DNA of 64,000 nucleotides from Mycogone perniciosa (GCA_025331125.1 JAOALB010000193.1:21758-85757); one strand, 5' to 3'; positions 48,901-61,000 are shown, counted from the first letter of the stretch. Notes: generated from the sequence alone by a model not told the origin. Translations and numbers: made by a program.

Positions 48901-50558
48901 AGGAGTTTTGTGATAGCCATTAGAGTTGTGGTGCTGAATCATTCGATGCACACTGCAGCAAAGCAATCCTGAAAACCACCCAATGTCAGATGTCTGATTG
49001 ATCGAATGTGACAACTTGAAGCCCCTGAGAACGCATTGGCGTAGTAATTGATTGGTTAAATTCCCTGTTGCTGTCGTCGCATCCTAGGTTTAATAACCAC
49101 CGCCTGAGCGACAGTTCATGAGTTGTGATGCCACAAATGGCGCAACAAACGCCCCAGTTTTAGAATAAATCCACAAGGTGAGAGTCAGAATAATGATCAA
49201 GGGGCAATGGAATATTGGGATCTAGACCGCCTCGTATTCGAGCAGTTTCCGGAAAACTCCACTTGATAGTATTCCGGGAAGACAATGCAAACCTAGCAAT
49301 GATTCCAATGGAATGGGGGAGGGAAAACAAGACTCCACGAGCTGAATATACCTACTCTCAGTGGATACCAGGACGAAAGGTCTGACCGCAAAAATGGGAA
49401 CCTATTAATATTATGCACCTTTATTCTTTTGGTAAAAGTCTCGCATTGATCTGAGCTTGGAGGTAAATGTCAACTGACCATACCTAGACAAAGAGTCAGA
49501 CATCAGCCTTGTCAATACTGCGCTGAACAACCCGCTTTCATAGTGCAGTGTGGATATATGAAGTGACATGTGTGATAAACTAGTGAAATGGGATGCTAGA
49601 TCCAGAGTATTCGCACACTGGTGGCGGCCAATGTCATGTGTTGGGTGCGGTTTGCCATTGTGCCTCTGCTGGTTGGTAAGGCCTTGAAACATGAAAGTGA
49701 GCTCTTCATTGCGACTTACCGGTTCCCAGCTTGATTTGTTCCACACATATCCAAGCAACATTCGTTCATTCTACCGTTCGAGAGACCCAGGTTTATGAGA
49801 ACACCAACCGCTTTGACCGGGTTCTATCTGACGAAGAGGATCATGAGGGTCACAAAAGGAGAGGGAAGAATGAAGCAATGCATGTCAATCTTTGTAGGCA
49901 CACATGACACTCAGGCGATGCAACCAGTTACCTGTAGGAGGCGGCATCTCGGAATTGCCTAATGATGAAGTTATCCCCATCAGTGGGTCACTTGACCTGA
50001 TTGGATGTTCAGCTCCGTCCTCTGATGAACAAATGAAACAAGGGAAGACGCAAAGTGATGTCAGCAAGACACATCGATTGAAAGACCGTTGATGCCAGAC
50101 CGTTGGAAGATCGTTGCAAGACTGTTGAAAGACCATCATCAAAAAGACGATTTAAATACCGTTGAAACCCCGATATTCAACTGATGGAGAAGGACAATGT
50201 CTTCGGGGTCAGTGGATAATAGTTGATGAGTTGTATGAAGCAGACGAGTACCTAAGGTAGGTGAAATAAATGGACAGGAGAGCGGAATGTCGGAGGCGTT
50301 CTGTGCCGCACTTGTGCCAAGCTACTTGGTACTTAGTACTTATGGCGTGACTCGCGTCTTGGCTTCCTGTTTTGGCTTAGCGACTCGTCTGTATCGATAT
50401 CGGACTCTCGTGATATCGGACCCTTTGAGAAAAGTATGTCCACCAAGAACGGATGTATTCACGTCCTTTTGACACCGTGCCCTGTCGTGCATCATCTGTT
50501 GATTCGCTGACGGTCCCATCATCTAAGGTATTACAGGCGTCTGCAGGGCAATGCCACC
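39934..50558. other. Gene-poor region, 10.6 kb
   Basis: Upstream flank of the C2H2 gene and of the Zn2Cys6 gene. I find no supported gene: frames at 41541-42041 and 43002-43538 lack an ATG start and known motifs. The stretch has microsatellites (ACT-rich 45055-45081, CATA repeats 45093-45112), eight TACGGAGTA copies, several GTACGAGTA copies and a degenerate AGACCGTTG array near 50081-50176. Part may be an extended promoter of the MtfA-like gene or noncoding transcription; the sequence alone cannot tell. Confidence 0.5.
45093..45112. repeat. (ACAT)5 microsatellite
   Basis: ACAT units repeated five times in gene-poor DNA, preceded by an ACT/TAC-rich stretch. Confidence 0.8.
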
Positions 50559-52279
50559 ATGGACTCGGTCCTGCCACCAACCAAGTCGTGCCACAACTGT
50601 CGGCGGCAGCGACTCCGTTGTGATCGCTCGTACCCCCACTGCAACAAATGCACTGCAGCAGGAAAAGAGTGTCTTGGATATGGCAAACTGTTTAGATGGA
50701 CGGGTGCCATTGCTAGCCGCGGGAAGCTCGCTGGGCGGACGTCAAGCGCGCCGTTAGACGCACTGAACGCCCCAGAGCCAACACCAGCGAAACTAGATAT
50801 GCGCCGCGTGAGAAGCGTCTCAGCATCGCCACGAGAGATCGGGACAAGGAATGGCGGCCTTGGCAATAGTAAATCCCCGACAGATATGGAATCAGACGGG
50901 AATAACATGCATCTCATCCCTCGGGCTCGATCTGCCGATGTCGAAGTGAGTAGTCCGTGGATGTTGATTGATCCTCATTTTCAAGACCTTGATCCATCTC
51001 AGCGGTATTATCTCAGTTACTGTAAGTTCTTTGGGCTTCTCATCTCATCCAGGACGACAGCTAAGAATGTCGCAGTTACCAATCGCTTGTGCAAGGACCT
51101 AGTCTCCCAGGACCTGCCAGATTGCAATCCCTTCCGTAGTCTCATTCCACTAACAAAGGCTCACCCGTTGTTGCAACACATCATTATTGCTGCCTCGGCA
51201 ACTCATATGTCAAATCTGTTCAGGGCTAGTCTACCTCCTGCTTCCGATGACACTGGAATGATAGTTTCCAATCACGAGCAGGCATCAAAAAGAGCCCTCA
51301 ATGATGCCCTTGTTGCGAAGCACAAAGCATTGCGTTTGATGTACGGTGCTCTTCAAGACATGGACTCCATCGGCGGCGATGTTGTGCTTGCGGCTACCAT
51401 CTTTTTCATCAATGTCGAGTTAATTGAGTCTGGAAAGTATGGCTGGAGAGCTCATCTGGAGGGCGCAGCTAAAATCATATCCTTTCTACAACCTACAAAG
51501 GTATGGGATAGTGCCTTGAGAGACTACTTGCTCTCTGACTGTTTCATGTAAGTTTTGGTTCTTCCTATGGAGTGATCATATCGCTAATTTGTTCACGTAG
51601 CTACTTCGTTCTGGCTTCGGCATTTACATCAACATCGTTGAATTTTGAATCTTCCCAGATACCGTTCGTTCTTGGAAAGACAGTAGCGAATAGCTACCTG
51701 TGTTGTCCACCAGAGATCATGGAGATTCTCCACGCCGCGTCTCAGCTGTCGAATATCACGGATACATCTACTGATGAGGTTACGGCGGCGGCTGCTGCTC
51801 TACTTGATCGCGCTCAGGCGTTTGATATATTTGCTTGGGCAGGTGATGTTCACAGCATGTCGTCCCTGCGAGATTATCCCATAGAGAGTCGTATGCACGC
51901 AGGATCGGCGCATCGGTTGGCCGCTTGTCTCTATATATTGCAAGCTATTCCACTGGTTACTGAGAAAGTTGGAAACGGGCTTGCCGAGTCGCTGAGTCAG
52001 GAAATCTTCGAGCATCTCTCCAGCATTCCTGAAGACGACCCCAACTTCAAGGCAATCACTTGGCCAACATTTATTGCAGGGGCAGAGGCGACCAACCCCG
52101 AACGACAGGCGTGGGTTATGAATAGACTTCGGAGACTCGTATCAGTCTGTCCATGGGGTTTCATCTTCACCGCCATGGATACACTGCAGGTTCTCTGGAG
52201 CCTGGAAGAAAAAGACCGTGGATCAAGGAGTTGGGTTCAGACTCTGAAAGACCCTGATTTGAACTTCCTGATTGTGTGA
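50559..52279 (+). CDS. Zn2Cys6 transcription factor, Fungal_trans_2 type (acr-2-like)
   Basis: Fungal-specific binuclear zinc cluster regulator. Exons are 50559-51547 and 51601-52279, giving 555 residues. The zinc cluster is at the N-terminus: C11, C14, C21, C28, C31 and C38, in CHNCRRQRLRCDRSYPHC then NKCTAAGKEC, followed by LGYGKLFRW. This pattern with a following LGYG..RW is typical of proteins annotated as acriflavine sensitivity control protein acr-2 homologues. The rest is helical and includes DPSQRYYLSYCKFF, NPFRSLIPLTKAHPLLQHII and GDVVLAATIFFINVEL, the middle homology region of the Fungal_trans_2 family. The junction AT|C restores IYFVLASAF. The start context is ACCATGG; an out-of-frame ATG lies 8 bases upstream. 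It stands 423 bases ahead of the PARG-like gene on the same strand. Target genes are unknown. Confidence 0.88.
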
Positions 52280-52702
52280 TTTCCTAGCTTTTATGACTAC
52301 ATTCCGTCGCACAAGACCGTTATGGTTGCGTATCATGGGCATAACGCAGTGCAAGCCTGTATTATGGCAACCGGCTCCTTCATCTATTTGGAGCATCCTT
52401 CGGCATGATACCTAACGTTCTGGAGAAGGAAGGATTGTCTATTTTTGTGTTCAAAGTGTCGCATTGGCGCACACCAAAGGTTTGGGCAATGATAACGATG
52501 CCTGATTCGAGGAATCGCCCAACCTGTGCAACAAACCACCTGACACTCGAATTCAGCTCCGGTGACCAGCCCCGCCTTGTGTAAATGCTTTGGTTTACCG
52601 GATGACTCATATCTGTGAACAGAGATGGCCGTTCAATACACCCCGCTTTTTGATCCTATGGAGAGGTAACTTTCCCTCAGATGTCAGATACTCACTGTCG
52701 AA
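52280..52702. other. Intergenic between Zn2Cys6 and PARG-like genes
   Basis: Holds the 3' region of the regulator and the promoter of the PARG-like gene. No gene or distinct motif is supported. Confidence 0.4.
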
Positions 52703-54118
52703 ATGGCAGCGGGATGGCCTGACTTGGTTCTCCCTTGCTCACCGTCACAGCGATGCCTTGATCGCTTCAGTATTCTTGAGGACCAAGAGGATGAAGACGG
52801 TTTTGTGCAATTCTGGGCGCTACTCCAAGAGTTACTTCGGCAACCAGTGCATAGATCGTCCCAACTGATACATATTCTCGATATCATTTCGAACACACTC
52901 CGTGGATCATCCAGGCCCGCAGGTGATTATGGCATGCTGGGGGCTGTCGTAGAGCAGCACAGCCACGCATTCTACTCTTGTGTATGGCCTGCCATTGTCC
53001 AACTGGCACTAAAATTACCGGATTTCTTTCCCGACGGGACGATTCCCATATTGCAACCAGGAGAGAGGTTGTATCTAACACAAGAGAAAACCGCAGCTTT
53101 AGTCGCGCATCAGTTCCTTTGTACTTTACGACCGAGACCTTGGCGTGATGCATTTTACGACTTTAGCTTCTGGTATGCCTCCGAGCAGCGACACCCAAAC
53201 GCTGTACAGGTGTATCTTACGGCACTGTTCTCTTATTTCGAGCAATTTAGTGAGACGATTGCTCAAGAGGAGAGCTTACAGAACAACCCCGACAATGGCA
53301 CGGAGTTTTCCCTGCATTCATTCCGCACCACAGAGGTTTTAATACCCGAGCATTGGGATGTCGTTTCTCTGTCTCCTATTCGAATGATAGGTGTCGAAAA
53401 GTATAGTACTGAGCAGCAAGAGCTTGGCTGCCAAGGACCTGATGGCGCCGTTGTCGTACCCGCCAACAAGGATATTGGGTTTGGTCAATCAGCAACACAA
53501 GAAGAATTGTACATGGGTAATTGCCCAGAGGCATGTCCTGCCGTACTATTTACACCCACCTTGGAGGACAACCAGGTTCTTGTCATCCGCGGGGCTAGGC
53601 CTATACTCAGGATTTCCGGACAGCGACGGGACATCTCTTGGGAGAGACTCAATGTAGCAATGAGACATGGAGGCAGGATGCTGTTCATGGACGCTTTGGA
53701 GATTGATGAAATCGACGATGGAGAATTGCTCCCGGACCTCAAACCTGAAAACATCGAACGGGAAATCAAGAAGGCATACACAGCATTCTCATCGTGGAAC
53801 GGCCCCGAAAAGCAGGTTGTATGGTCTGGGCTATGGGGCTGTGGTGCCTTCAATGGGGAACCAGCCGTCAAGATCATATTAATATGGATTGCGGCTTCGT
53901 TGGCGGGGAAAGAATTACGAATAGTCTGCGATTCTGCGCAAGCGGACTTCGCTGCGAAAACTAGCCGGTTTTTTGAGAAGGTCCCGTCATCATGGAGAGT
54001 AAAGCACCTTATGGATCGTCTGAACACCATTCCCAAGGATGTCCAACGACTGCGGGTGATTGATTGGCTTCTCGACAACATGCATGATTCTTGGAAGGCG
54101 GTTTATGTTCAAAAATGA
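52703..54118 (+). CDS. Poly(ADP-ribose) glycohydrolase-like protein (canonical PARG fold)
   Basis: Predicted to remove poly(ADP-ribose) chains from proteins by cutting ribose-ribose bonds, countering PARP. Intronless, 471 residues. The helical N-terminal part includes FWALLQELLRQPVH and FFPDGTIPIL. The catalytic macrodomain begins near DGAVVVPANKDIGFG and carries QEEL at 266-269: E267 and E268 correspond to the paired catalytic glutamates of PARG. WGCGAFNGEPAVKIILIW (from about residue 377) matches the family's conserved GxWGCGAFxGD block. The usual PARG signature GGG-X6-8-QEE is here GFG (259-261) with only four residues before QEE, which I think is typical of fungal members. In-frame ATG 52703 is the first after stop codons. 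It converges on the ENA gene with only 115 bases between. Confidence 0.85.
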   Translation: MAAGWPDLVLPCSPSQRCLDRFSILEDQEDEDGFVQFWALLQELLRQPVHRSSQLIHILDIISNTLRGSSRPAGDYGMLGAVVEQHSHAFYSCVWPAIVQLALKLPDFFPDGTIPILQPGERLYLTQEKTAALVAHQFLCTLRPRPWRDAFYDFSFWYASEQRHPNAVQVYLTALFSYFEQFSETIAQEESLQNNPDNGTEFSLHSFRTTEVLIPEHWDVVSLSPIRMIGVEKYSTEQQELGCQGPDGAVVVPANKDIGFGQSATQEELYMGNCPEACPAVLFTPTLEDNQVLVIRGARPILRISGQRRDISWERLNVAMRHGGRMLFMDALEIDEIDDGELLPDLKPENIEREIKKAYTAFSSWNGPEKQVVWSGLWGCGAFNGEPAVKIILIWIAASLAGKELRIVCDSAQADFAAKTSRFFEKVPSSWRVKHLMDRLNTIPKDVQRLRVIDWLLDNMHDSWKAVYVQK

Positions 54119-54233
54119 AGATACATCCTCTGTTGAAGTGTTTTCCAGAAACTGTCGAGAAACTTGGCAAAATATTGTTTGTCTATATCTCTAGATGATC
54201 AAACCCGCAAAAACTGTTTATGCTTTCTGTGGT

Positions 54234-57200
54234 TCATGCCACACCAACCTGCGATTTTCCGTTCTTCCGTCGCATGTACACTCTCTTCGCCCACTTCCAG
54301 GCCTCAGCCCCAAGCATAAAGACAATGACGGCGACGAATACGACAGCCCACTCCCAGGTGATGCCAGTATGCATAAAAACAGCATGGTCCAAAACAGGAA
54401 TGTACAGAGTCGGGAAAACGACGAAAAAGACAATCGTGACGGAAAAGAAGAGGAACTTGTTACCCCAGAGATGCATCGCCCATGCGCGGAAGCCTTTATG
54501 CATGTCGAAAAAGGAGCGACGGAAGTCAATCAGCTCCCAGGAAAACAACAGGAAGATCCATGTCATGGTAGTGTAGCATGTTGCTCGGGCACGGAAGACG
54601 TCGTGACAGGATTCTGAGTAGGTGTTGTTGCAGTCAATGCCTAGATTGCCATCGTCAAAGCCGAATATGACGGTAGTAAAGGAACCGAGGACGCAGCCTG
54701 CCATGAGGATGCCATAGACGACCATGTCGAGCACGAATTCGGGGGTAAAGACACCATAACGAAGCTTTAGGAGAGAGCGAAACGGGTTAGCATGTAGTAA
54801 GGTTCTGTGGGAGCTGGCATCACTTACATCTTGAGGTGGGCGATTTAAGATATCTGGAACGGCTTTTTCGAAACCAAGGCCCGTCTCACTGAAAGCCCCA
54901 GTTCCCAAAAGCATCCAAATGATCTCAACCGGGGAGAGAAGGAACACCGAAACACCGGTCTCATCCTTAAAGGCCAAGCCGGTGAGAAGAGATATCACGA
55001 ACCCAATATTTGCGGCCAAGACATGCAGAATAAACTTCTGGATGTTGTCGAAGATTCTGCGGCCTTCTTCAATAGCGTTCAAAATGGATGTGAAATTGTC
55101 ATCCGTCAACACAATATCCGACGACTCTTTGGCGACGTCGGAACCAGATCCCATGGCGATACCTATGTCGGCGCGCTTCAGGCTTGGGCTATCGTTCACA
55201 CCATCTCCGGTCATGGCAACGTAGCGGTTACGCCTATGGAGCGCCTCTATCATGCGGACTTTGGTGCTAGGGGCGCACCGAGCAACCACCAAGGGAAGTT
55301 GGGAAAGCGCGTCAATCTGGTCATCCGTCAAGGCATCGAAATCATGAGCTGTCATCATCATCGTGCTGGCAACATCGGCGGGCAACATTCGGATCTCATC
55401 CGCTGATGGCAGAATGCCAACGTCGGTGGCAATGGCACGAGCAGTTTGAGGATGATCGCCTGTAAGCATGTGTACGACAATGCCGGCGCCTTGACACATG
55501 CGAACACTGGTCAGAGACTCTGGGCGTGGTGGGTCATATATGCCAATGAGACCGTGGAAAACGAGATCGCGCTCGAATCGCTCGCGCCTTGGGGCAAGGC
55601 CATATGTGAAGTCAGACTCAGATACATATCGCTTGCTAACGTTGTGTGCGAGTGCAAGGACCCGAAGGCCTTGTCCGGCCAGGATCTCCATGTTGGTCAG
55701 GATTTCGCCGACACCGTCTGTTAGGGGTTGAATGTCGCCGTTGATGGAAATACGATTGCAGGTGTCCAACACGCGTTCTACAGCACCCTATTCGAGCTCA
55801 GTCTCAGCATCTGACTTAGGTCTCCTATCCAACGGGCAACATACCTTGGTAAAGACGTGGGTCTCCTGCGATACAACTTCGTTGAAGAGAACTGTCATTT
55901 TCTTAACATCCGAGTCGAATGGGAACTCCCCGATGTGATTCCATTTGGCACCAGGTCCCTGGGATAGCCGAATGCGGTTCCAGCCAAATCGGGATGCGAA
56001 CACCTCGATTGCAATCTCTGTCGGAGCACCACGTGCTGTCCATTCTCCGGACTTTTCTGAATCATCTCGAATCTGCTCTACTGTGGCCAGATTTGCCAAA
56101 GATGCAATGTTCAAGTACCACTGCAAAGCAGGTTTTAAAGTGGTCTCCTCAGCGGGAGTGATGTCTTCCAGGGAGGGTTGCTTCTCTTGCGTCTGATCCA
56201 CATCTTTGGGTTGTGTCGGACTGAACCAGACCTGACCTGCTGTTGGGTTATACACATCGTTTGTTGTCTCGACGGAGTAAGTGCCACATCCAGGGAGCCA
56301 TGCCTTGCGAACAATCATTCGGCCCTGGGTAATAGTGCCCGTCTTGTCTGAGCAGACATCTTTACAACTGTTAGTCAATCCGAAATAAAGCCAACAACGG
56401 GAAAGATTACATACTTGTGACACCACCCAACGCTTCCAAACTCTGTAGGTTGCGAACAATGACGTGCCGTTCAAGCATCTTCTTCGTGCCCGCCGCCATG
56501 GTGACTGTCAGGACAAGCAACAACGAAACAGGGATGGTACCAATCGCAGTCGTGACAGCATACAAGATGACATCTCTTCGCGTGTCGAACTTGTTGGCGC
56601 CAATAACGATGATCGCGCAGACAATGGCCATGGCGAGAAGCCACAGGAACAACTGCGCGAGCTTTTTCTGTAATGGAGTTCCAACAGTAAGACCAAGGAA
56701 TTTCCCCAGCCAGCCAGTCACAGCTTTTAACCAGGTCTTGACAAAAGAACCAGGCGATCCTGACTCCCTTTCAACTGCTTTGCCCGTGAGGTCTCCTCCA
56801 TTCAAGGCACTAGCGATAAGCCCAATTTCAGTGTACATGCCAGTGGCGAAGACGACGCCACGGCCACGGCCCTTGGTAATGGTAGTGGAGCTGTAGACCA
56901 CATTGAGGCGGTCGCCTGGCCCAGTGTCATCGTCAAATGTCGCCTTTGGGTTCTTGGGAACCGGTATGGACTCGCCAGTGAGGAGTGCTTCATCCGCTTC
57001 CAGATTGACGGCCTCGATCAGCCTAATGTCGGCCGGGACAGAGTCTCCAGTTTGCAGGTCAACAATATCGCCAGGGACTACGTCGGCTGTCTGAATGTTG
57101 ATGGTGTTCCCGTCTCGGAATACGTTGCAAGTTGGCGAGCCAAGGGTCCGAAGAGAGTCGATGGTCTTCTCGGCCTGCAGTGTCTGGAAAAAACCGATGA

Positions 57201-57609
57201 AAATATTGAGAATGATGATACCGCCAAGGATGCCACCTTCGACCCAAGCATGGATTCCAAAACTTGCGGCCAAGGCTAGCAGCAGCACCTACAATGGTTA
57301 CACATCAGAATTGAGTTGTTATCGCTAAAGGTGGTAGTTTGGAAGACTTACAAGAGTCATGGCATTAAAGATTTGCTCCAGGAATAATTTCAAAGGCTGG
57401 ACACCTTTCTGGTTGTTCAACTCATTGGGGCCAAGTTGGACGATCCGTTGGGATGCTTCTTCTTGACTGAGTCCACAGGCTGGATTGCTCTGCAGCTCGT
57501 CCAGAACCTCGTTGACAGCCAAGCTGTGAGCCGGGCGAGACATTGGCTTATTGGATTGACCAGAGATGTGGTTCCCCAAAGGTGGGGGACCCGTTGAAGC
57601 TGTGCCCAT
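54234..57609 (-). CDS. ena: ENA-type P-type Na+/K+-exporting ATPase (type IID)
   Basis: Plasma-membrane pump that exports Na+ (and K+) at high pH or salt. Minus-strand exons are 57609-57352, 57288-56415, 56359-55845, 55787-54828 and 54764-54234, giving 1045 residues. The N-terminal cation ATPase domain has VLDELQSNPACGLSQEEA and GPNEL. The actuator loop has LLTGESIPV. Phosphorylation site D382 lies in CSDKTGTIT, assembled across the second intron. The nucleotide domain includes FTKGAVERVL (third junction), MLTGDHPQTARAIA and MTGDGVNDSPSLKRADIGIAMG. C-terminal membrane helices follow (for example FILHVLAANIGFVISLLTGLAF), with RPPQDLRYGVFTPE across the last junction, a family hallmark. The tail is basic (KRVYMRRKNGKSQ). 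Sequence style fits ENA rather than SERCA or PMR1, which is a family judgement. Confidence 0.88.
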
Positions 57610-58060
57610 GGTGAATGGCGTGACTGCCTGGTCGAGGCTATGACTGAGAATGCATGAGAGACTGAAGGAGGACGGACAATGATGCGAGCAAACAATGGAA
57701 TCTAGGGCAAGGGCATCAGCTTTTATGTGCTGCCGACTATTGTTGAAAAAAATGTCTTTGGTTGTAATGAGACATGCTCGACATGCCCTTTACATTCCCA
57801 TTTGGGGAACCGATGCCAAGGGCAATTCGTCAGCGCCGTGCCTCTAACTGACTTGGTGCCAACAATAACCGGCAGGCTGATGCGGGAGGCTCAACTCCAA
57901 TACCCGTACTCCGTAGTATGGAGAAGTCTTAGTAGTACTACAGTACTACTGCTCTGCTCAAGATCCATTCCTTTCTGTGGAGTTGGGCGGAGATATGATC
58001 GATGCCATTATCCGAGTCAGTTATAGCGCTAAGCGCAAAGAGGCAGCCAAGACGCAACTC
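57610..58060. promoter_or_regulatory. ENA promoter with possible PacC sites
   Basis: Upstream region of the ATPase gene. GCCAAG, the core site of the alkaline-pH regulator PacC, occurs at 57815-57820 and 58046-58051. PacC control of ENA genes is known in other fungi. Two such six-base matches in 450 bases are near chance, so this is only suggestive. A TACTCCGTA copy is at 57907-57915. Confidence 0.3.
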
Positions 58061-61000
58061 CACGGTGAGCCGGCTATGGTTTAAAAAAACAACAATTCGG
58101 ACTCGTCAAACATTTTCAAGACAATAACTCGGGAGGCGGCTGTGTTTTCCGAAAACGGGCATTAATTCTCATCTCAAAGTCTCCTGGAGGACTTATACCT
58201 GGTGCTGCTCACTGAACCTAGCCCGCATGACATCATACTCACCTCCCCTCACCTCGGTGTAGACGCTCCGACATAGAGAATACTTGACTCAAATACAATG
58301 GGGTTTCCACAGTTGAAAGCGCCAAAGCACATGCATTCAAATCAGCTGAGTATAGAAATCAAGCACCGATTCACTGGTTCATAAGCGTCAACCCTTCGAA
58401 GCCTCCCCTCTGCTCAGACAAGAGTATCAAGGCATCAATGAAATGACACCAACACTCGTGAGATAATCATCGTTAATATGAGTGTTCCTACAAAAAGGAA
58501 AACTGTACAATTCAGGCGGTGTGCAGCGAACGAGATGAAAATACGTGAAGCACGGCCCCTCAAACAGGCGAACCCTGTTCATGTCTGCAACCAACCGACT
58601 CAATGAAACCGAGAGAGCATAAGCATCAATGAAACGACAGTCAGCGCAATGGTTCTACTTGAGTCGCTCTCATTACCCTTTGGGTAGAGAGGAGGCTACC
58701 ACATGACGCATTCATTGTGCAGTAATAAGCTCTAGTCAACGTTCTCAATCACATATGGGCCATCGAGGTAGTGGAAATTTCATTGCCCTACAGTGCTTTT
58801 TGTAGCATATTTGCTGATGGAGCTTGGGGCAACTGCCCACGGGCCCAGAACGACTGCATAGAGTCGTGATTGACCGTCCATTCATTGGGATTGAGGTGTC
58901 GGTGATACTAGCGATGCCATCTGATCTAAAATCGTGTTGAATCTTAGGAATCGCATGCCGGGTTCGGTGAATCTTCGCCATGCTGGTATCGTGCGGTCAA
59001 GGTGTATAAAGCTGGCAGCCCTCCCGCTCTTCTGCGTCCTTGCCATCCACAGACTTGCTCAACAAGTCTTGCCAAGGACATTACAATACATTTATGGCTT
59101 ATTGTTTACGGAAGACCCTTGTTACTACTTATGATAATATTGAGCCCTCATTTCCCCAAATCGAACATGACTCCCGTCTCGCACAAGCAGTAGCCTGTCG
59201 CCATCCCTAGACAGGGGTTCCGGCCTGCCTGCCTGCCTACCTGCCATCACAGACCACCCAAGCCAGCGGTCGATCACCGACGATTCATCTTTGGTTCCGG
59301 TGTCCATCCACATTGCAAAGGCTTGGGCTCTGTCATAGATTCACTTCAGCCGCCTCGCCCAACTATCAGAAGAGCACATGGCAATCCAAGCACCACGAAC
59401 ACCGCTCATTGCCAACAGGAAATCGGCTCCACTACCGATGCTTCTGTCTTGCAGAGGCTCACTGTCGGTATTCATATCTCTCATAGGCAACCGAAAACCA
59501 GCAGATGCGGATGACTGGCTAGAAGCATTCTGCCGTCTCCAACATCCGATCGCAAGACTACACATGATTCTAGGAATTGCCACTCACACAGAAAAGCTCC
59601 CCTCCCCCGTGGCTCCTAGTCATCACGGCTTCCCATCCTCTCTCTCCCTCAAGCCGTCATAGCAGCACCTCCGATGTTGCACCACACACAGTCAGACTTC
59701 GCAAACAAGTCTAAAAGACCCTCCTACACAAGCGAGAACATCGAAGAGGGGTTTGGGGTCTACAAAGCCAACCCAGACCACTGCAAATATATGTTTATGC
59801 ATCGGGCTTCTTATCTCTCAAACTCTACAACTACAGCTCGCCCAATATCTTCCGGTTCTGCATCGTTCGACTATGGGTGGTCTAGTCAAGAGCGCCCATA
59901 ACTCTCCGGCGTCGGTCCCTCTACTCTCCCTCGCTCAGCATACAACTTCTAATATGCCCCTAGAAATATGCGACACCTGCTCCCCAAGGTCCTCAGACTC
60001 TCACCAACTCGCACAAGAGAAGAGCCTTCCAGAGAAGAAGTGATATCAATCAGCCGCAACCCGCATTTGTTATCGAACCAAGTCACAGGTCTTTTCCATG
60101 TCCTCACAATCCACCATTTTCACCTACACGCTGTTCCAGACGTCGACCCACTCAGCAACTATAATTTTTTTCCAACGGAGCATGGATGTCGTCTTCCCTT
60201 CATTTTACAAATTGGGTACAGCGGGTGCCAAAAGGCAAATTCTGATGGACGCGAACGGCGGGCATGACACTCAAAGGATTCTATCCCCACATTGTTGTCT
60301 TCTTGGCTTTTGTGAAGAGCTTCTTTCAAGTGGATCCTCCAGCATGAACACTTACCAAATGTGGATGTCCACTATTACCCCAAGTTCCTCCTCCTCCTTC
60401 AGGGTACTCTGTGTCTCCTCCGCGAGTTCTTGCATCGTCCGCCACATCGTTGATCACAAATACCTTAGGCGGAGAATCTGTTTGGACTTCTATTTGAACT
60501 ACACCAATCTCATTACTTTCAGCCCTGGAATAGCTTCATCAGTGGAAAAAATAACGGGACACAGCTGGCCAAGCAGAAGATGGAGGAGACAGGCCTACAA
60601 ACCTCTCGTACCAGAGAGTTCACTCTTGATGCCCTTATAGACACCGACCCCCACCATCATGCCTACAGCACATTACCAACCCTATCCATCAGCTTTCTTT
60701 TCTTCTCTAATGATACTTGACGTTTTACTGGAGCGGTGGTACTACTTCTATAGAAGTCACAACGCATCCCGTGACTTACACGGATATCAACACCTGAGAT
60801 TCCTATCCCCGACACTGGCGTCGCAAAGCTTTTATATGGCTGGGGAAAGCTATATGGACCTCCGATATGCTATACGGCTTGCTTGCACATCCTTAACGAA
60901 CTCAACCGGATAAACCAGCCTGAAGCATAGGAGGTTGCAAGCTTCCCTCCTACACCTACAGGTACCCCACCTTTTGGGTGCCTACTCACCAAAACTCCAT
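58061..61000. other. Gene-free flank with coding-like but broken segments
   Basis: No intact gene is found. Between about 59674 and 60930 several frames look protein-like but end in stops without clear splice sites, for example KWILQHEHLPNVDVHYYPKF (60329-60388), then PWNSFISGKNNGTQL (from 60523) up to a stop at 60718-60720. This may be a decayed gene at the edge of the RIP-affected block. No family could be named. Confidence 0.35.

Noticed and set aside
60098..60640. 180-residue frame
   Set aside because: The translation is Ser-rich and unlike any family; the neighbouring frames look equally coding-like, so the region is better described as decayed.
60836..60855. MAGESY sequence resembling a serine carboxypeptidase nucleophile elbow
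   Set aside because: The residues after GESY do not follow the GxYxP pattern and no other catalytic segment is present; probably chance.
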